Part shown: positions 54,583 to 57,674 of the stretch, piece by piece
How the letters are laid out: each line of letters begins with the position of its first letter
Position numbering within the stretch: the stretch's first letter is position 1
NCBI GenBank assembly: GCA_022826485.1
Contig: JAJDUU010000042.1
Coordinates: 1 to 57,674, forward strand
Reading direction: 5' to 3'
Source: Chloroflexota bacterium
GTDB lineage: Bacteria; Chloroflexota; UBA11872
Length of the DNA stretch: 57,674 nt
Position numbers and translations under genes: made by a program
The notes under the pieces: model-generated
The model's input: only the letters and a program-made list of their open reading frames with translations
What the model was told of the DNA's origin: nothing
The model's database searches: none

Positions 54583-55530
54583 ATGCTGACCATCGACGAG
54601 GCGAAGGCCCGGCTGCAAGGCGTGGTCGTGCCCATCGCGACGATCTTCACCGACGACGGCGCGGTCGATCTCGACGGCCTGGCGTCCAACGTGCAATGGC
54701 TGATCGACCAGGGCGCGCGGCAGGGGAATACGGTGTTTCTGGCCGCGGGATCCGGCGGCGACTTCACCGTGCTGAGCACGGAGGAGCGGCGCCAGGTGAT
54801 CCGGACCATCGTGGAGGTGAGCGGAGGGCGGGTCCCGGTGATGGCCGGCGTGCAGAGCACCGACATTCGGGTCGTCATCGAGCTGTGCCAACTCTGCGAG
54901 GACCTGGGCGTGGACGCGGCGCAGATCAGCGCGGCGTACTACTACACGGTGACGCCCGAGGACGCCGTGGCCTGGCACGAGGAAGTGGCGCGGCACACCG
55001 ACGTGGGCTTCGCCGCCTATAGCCATTGGTACAGCGGGTCCAAATACGACGTGCCGGTGGACCTGATGGCGCGGCTGGTGGAGCTGCCCAACACGATCGC
55101 CGTGAAGTGGGGCTCGCCGGACATGGGCAGCCACCTCGACGGGCTGCGCCGGTTCCTGCCGCTGGCGGCGGTGGTGGACAACTCCCCGCTGGTGGTGTTG
55201 GGCCACATCCTGGGCTGCCGCGCCTGGATCAGCCACGTGCCGAACTTCCTGCCGCAGCACTCCTGGCGCGTGTGCGACCTGATGCAGGATCGCCGCTACG
55301 AAGAGGCGCAGCGCGTCTTCGACGACTTCATGGTTCCCTACGGGGAGATCATCGGACGCATCGGCGCGCAGACGGCGGGCGAGGGCGTGTTCGTGAAGCC
55401 GTGGATGGCGGCCATGGGCCTACAGGCCGGAGGCTCGCGGTTGCCGTCGCGGGACGCCGCGGCCACGCCCGAAACGCACGCGGAGATTCGCGAAATCCTG
55501 GCGCGGGAGTTGGAGGCGGTGCCGGCCTAG
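54583..55530 (+). CDS. DapA-superfamily aldolase 2
   Basis: 315 residues from ATG 54583, after GGAGGA. Same fold as the gene before it: GVVVPIATIFTDDGAVDLDG, FLAAGSGGDFTVL in place of the GTTGE loop, the tyrosine in FAAYSHWYSGSKYDVP, and the lysine in IAVKWGSPDMGS. The two differ enough to suggest different substrates or a heteromeric enzyme rather than a recent duplication. Second gene of the operon whose promoter is at 53522-53550. Confidence 0.8.
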   Translation: MLTIDEAKARLQGVVVPIATIFTDDGAVDLDGLASNVQWLIDQGARQGNTVFLAAGSGGDFTVLSTEERRQVIRTIVEVSGGRVPVMAGVQSTDIRVVIELCQLCEDLGVDAAQISAAYYYTVTPEDAVAWHEEVARHTDVGFAAYSHWYSGSKYDVPVDLMARLVELPNTIAVKWGSPDMGSHLDGLRRFLPLAAVVDNSPLVVLGHILGCRAWISHVPNFLPQHSWRVCDLMQDRRYEEAQRVFDDFMVPYGEIIGRIGAQTAGEGVFVKPWMAAMGLQAGGSRLPSRDAAATPETHAEIREILARELEAVPA

Positions 55531-55665
55531 GGTGCTCCGGTGGCCCGCGCTGCGTGCAGCGTGGGACTGGGACCAGCGTCAATCTCCTCCGTCTCCCAAC
55601 CTGGGGCACTGTGCATTACAATGTCATTCACGATGTAGGGCGGCATACGCAAACAAGGGGCACGC

Positions 55666-55929
55666 ATGCCGGCCAACAAGCTGGTGCAGGCGCGCATCGA
55701 CGGGGCGGTAAAAGAAGAAGCGGCGGCGGTTCTGGCCGCCATGGGTCTGACCGTGTCCGACGCGGTGCGACTCTTGCTGACCCGGGTGGCGCACGACAAG
55801 GCGCTGCCGTTCGCCCCGTTGACACCCAACGAAACCACGCTTGCGGCGATGCGGGAAGCCCGCGCCGGCGGTCTCCAGCAGTTCGAAAGCGTGGAGGAGC
55901 TTCTTGACGACCTGAACGCGCCGGAGTGA
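55666..55929 (+). CDS. RelB/DinJ-family antitoxin without adjacent toxin
   Basis: 87 residues. The N-terminus KLVQARIDGAVKEEAAAVLAAMGLTVSDAVRLLLTRVA is the ribbon-helix-helix DNA-binding domain of RelB/DinJ, and the PFAPLTPNETTLAAMREARAGG tail is the part that wraps the toxin in such pairs. A TACAAT (55617-55622) precedes it, and two ACxATGT elements 12 bases apart at 55619 and 55631 may be operator half-sites. No YafQ/RelE-type toxin follows; instead repeats begin at once. Confidence 0.8.
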   Translation: MPANKLVQARIDGAVKEEAAAVLAAMGLTVSDAVRLLLTRVAHDKALPFAPLTPNETTLAAMREARAGGLQQFESVEELLDDLNAPE

Positions 55930-56164
55930 GCCGGGATTCGTTGGGGCGGTGTTCGGGAACCGCACATTTGGCGCACTCGCGTGTGGCTTCGCTGAGGAGG
56001 CGACTCGAATTCCAGCGTTCGGAGAATTCTGCGGAATCCCGAACGGGCGGGTCTGAGACCCGCCCCTACATCGAACGTCGAACGCGCCTCCCGGTTGCAG
56101 GCGTGGATTCCCGCCTTCGCGGGAATGACGGACCTGGTGTGGCGCGCGAACGCCTGGAGATGGC
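55930..56164. repeat. Repeat cluster after the RelB-type gene
   Basis: Positions 56045-56065 are the perfect palindrome GGGCGGGTCT-G-AGACCCGCCC, followed by CTACATCGAACG. Positions 56105-56131 hold the TTCCCGC/GCGGGAA hairpin repeat. No open frame here looks real, and a toxin gene may have been lost by insertion or deletion at this place. Confidence 0.75.
56105..56131. repeat. Short hairpin repeat (TTCCCGC/GCGGGAA type)
   Basis: Fourth copy of the 27-base unit, with GCCTTCGC loop variant as at 46556. Confidence 0.85.
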
Positions 56165-57217
56165 CTAAGCGAGCGGCAGGTAGACCCGCTCGCCGCTGTG
56201 GGCAGAGTGGGTGAGCGCTTCCAGGAACTCCATGTAGTGCTCGCCGGTGGTGAAGGTGGGGGCCAGGCCGGTGTCGCCGCCCTGGCGGACGGCGCGGATG
56301 AAGTCCGCTTCCACCTGCCAGCCGCCGCGCTCGTGGTCGGGAATCGGCACGTCGCGCAGCTCGGTGTCATCGAGGGAGGCGTGGCGGATGCGGTCGGAAT
56401 CGAAGTCGTAGGTGAGCGTGCCGGCGTCGCCGAAGATCCACAGCTCGCCGGTGGGACCGAGATGCGCCGCGCCGGACCACTGGTAGACGAAGTCGGCCCC
56501 CGAGGCGAGCCGGCCGATCACGCTGACGGAATCGGGAATCTGCACGGCCACGAATTCGCCGCTGGCCGGATCGCGCCGCTGGCGGGTGTAGAGGTCGGTG
56601 CGGGCCTGGAGCTCGACGGCGCGGCCGACCCAGCGGTGCATGACCTCGGCGAAGATGCCAACGGTGAGCACGTTGTTCCCGCTCCGCTCGATGTCCTGGC
56701 GCCAATGCAGCTCGGGCTCGCCGGCGGTCAGGCTGGCGGCGAGCATGGTGAGCCGCACCTGCTGGACGGCGCCGACCACGCGCTCCCGGCGCAGCAGACG
56801 CCGCATCGTCCGCTCACCGGCCATGCCGTGGGGCGGAGGGCAAATCGCCGCGACCAGGTCGGGATGCCGATCGGCGGCGGCGATCATGGCCCGGGCCTCG
56901 GCCAGGTTGCGCGCCATGCGCGCCTGACAGAACACATGCTTGCCGGCGTCGAGCGCGGCGATGGAGATGCGCGCGTGCATGTAGGGCGTGGTGCCGATCC
57001 AGACGACGTCGATCTCCGGGTCGTCCACGACCTGACGCCAGTGGTCGACCACTCGCGGAATGTCGAACTCCGCGGCGAAGGCCTCCGCAGACTCGCGGCG
57101 CCGGTTGCAGACGGAGACGACTTCGACGCCGGGAATCGACTGAAGTCCGGGCATGTGCCGCTCGCGCACGATTCCGCCGGCGCCCACGATCCCGATTCGC
57201 ACCACGTCTGAGGGCAT
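56165..57217 (-). CDS. Gfo/Idh/MocA-family oxidoreductase
   Basis: 350 residues from ATG 57217, five bases after GGGGA; ATG 57238 has no such site. The N-terminal Rossmann motif IGIVGAGGIVRERH binds NAD(P). IGTTPYMHARISIAALDAGKHVFCQARMA corresponds to the EKP-type region, here with QAR instead of EKP, so the usual lysine is altered. The C-terminal domain has DAGTLTYDFDSD and ends EFLEALTHSAHSGERVYLPL. Converging on the aldolase operon, it suggests a pathway for oxidising and splitting a sugar or inositol-like compound. Confidence 0.85.
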   Translation of the reverse strand: MPSDVVRIGIVGAGGIVRERHMPGLQSIPGVEVVSVCNRRRESAEAFAAEFDIPRVVDHWRQVVDDPEIDVVWIGTTPYMHARISIAALDAGKHVFCQARMARNLAEARAMIAAADRHPDLVAAICPPPHGMAGERTMRRLLRRERVVGAVQQVRLTMLAASLTAGEPELHWRQDIERSGNNVLTVGIFAEVMHRWVGRAVELQARTDLYTRQRRDPASGEFVAVQIPDSVSVIGRLASGADFVYQWSGAAHLGPTGELWIFGDAGTLTYDFDSDRIRHASLDDTELRDVPIPDHERGGWQVEADFIRAVRQGGDTGLAPTFTTGEHYMEFLEALTHSAHSGERVYLPLA

Positions 57218-57544
57218 GGCCGTCCCCGCTATCGCCATGATTGACGCGGGCGCATGATGCCACGCTTCAGCCGAAGGGCTGCGGGCGGATGCTCGGTCCA
57301 GGGTACTCCTCCGTCACCCCCGGCGAAGAGCCTGCCCCGTACGCGATACGGGGCCGGGGTCCAGGTCCACCCGACACGCCCGCCAAACCCGGCTGGATTC
57401 CGGCCTCCGCCGGAATGACGGAGGGTTTTGTAAATGCCTCCTGCCGGGGGACAGGGGCCGGGTCGGAGGTTTCCCAGGCCCCCTATTCCATATGTGTCGC
57501 GGCCGAGGTTGGGCATCTGAGATTCCTCGCGGGGCTCGACACTC
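57218..57544. repeat. Intergenic mosaic repeat, copy D
   Basis: No gene is seen. Positions about 57250-57422 are copy D: a GGCTGCGGGCGGATGCTCGG variant of the left block, then CCGTCACCCCCGGCGAAG, the inner hairpin CCCCGTA-CGCGA-TACGGGG near 57337-57355, and the CCTCCGCCGGAATGACGG end. A second block at 57500-57533 shares GGCCGAGGTTGGGCATCTGA and GATTCCTCGC with the left end of copy B. It lies directly beside the IS110-type fragment. Confidence 0.8.
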
Positions 57545-57674
57545 CTATGTCAAGGCGAAGGACGTGCGGCCACTGGCGAGGTCCCGTTTGATGGTGCGGA
57601 AGACGCTGCGGGCCAGGTGGCGTTTCAGCGCCCGGACGGCTTCGCGACGGCTCTTCCCGTCACCCATCCGGCGC
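57545..57674 (-). mobile_element. C-terminal end of an IS110-type transposase (cut by window edge)
   Basis: The last 42 codons of a minus-strand gene whose stop is at 57545-57547. The residues DGKSRREAVRALKRHLARSVF match the conserved C-terminal tail of IS110/IS116/IS902 transposases (GK...EA.R.LKR.LAR...). Only the end is inside the window, so it is unknown whether the element is intact. It is the only transposase seen here. Confidence 0.65.

Noticed and set aside
53613-55530. Calling both genes dapA
   Set aside because: They lack GTTGE and the usual lysine-pathway motifs, and the true dapA is at 44974-45891.

Overview
The window is GC-rich, densely coded chromosomal DNA that most likely comes from an uncultured Chloroflexota bacterium. 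Three things point there: the very long membrane protein with the tyrosine-run DUF2298 (Chlor_Arch_YYY) domain, the ECF sigma factor overlapping a DUF5667 protein with a Pro/Thr/Glu stalk, and two secreted proteins that share the W/F...GG...(L/F)G.P..Q.F..G.L repeats common on Chloroflexota surface proteins. This is inference from protein families; no rRNA or tRNA gene was found to confirm it.

Layout. 1-3.3 kb: repeat-rich edge, a GlcD-type flavin oxidase, an ImmA/IrrE-like metalloprotease and a 67-residue conserved small protein. 3.3-8.8 kb: birA translationally coupled to the giant DUF2298 protein, then a small tail-anchored protein. 9.0-10.0 kb: a Panacea (SocA-like) antitoxin candidate with an uncharacterised partner. 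10.0-14.8 kb, minus strand: sigma factor plus DUF5667 stalk protein, and two nucleotide-sugar epimerases. 15.3-16.9 kb: an AT-richer island with a DUF433/PIN-like toxin-antitoxin pair. 17-24.8 kb: metabolic genes (pterin dehydratase, methyltransferase, threonine aldolase, HypE-like protein, isoaspartyl methyltransferase, PabB) and the first retropepsin cassette. 24.8-32.5 kb: SH3 protein, repeat membrane protein, glnA with a leader that looks like a transcription attenuator, the holB operon with a surface beta-propeller protein, a methyltransferase and csrA.

32.6-38.8 kb: a GH106-like glycosidase, a DUF3105-like membrane protein and a Tat-exported PQQ-type sugar dehydrogenase. 39.3-48.3 kb is the housekeeping core: rpsO-pnp-dapB-asd, a DUF5678/retropepsin cassette, then dapA, a family 4 uracil-DNA glycosylase and RNase J. 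RNA decay (PNPase, RNase J) and lysine/diaminopimelate synthesis (DapA, DapB, Asd) are interleaved here. 48.3-57.7 kb: a secreted glycosidase-like protein, FtsK, a two-gene DapA-superfamily aldolase operon next to a Gfo/Idh/MocA oxidoreductase (probably sugar-acid breakdown), an orphan RelB-type antitoxin and the end of an IS110-type transposase.

Mosaic palindromic repeats built on GGAATGACGG ends occur in most long intergenic gaps and are probably mobile or once-mobile elements. The most interesting parts are the glnA attenuator, the Panacea-linked partner gene, the two retropepsin cassettes and the mosaic repeat family.
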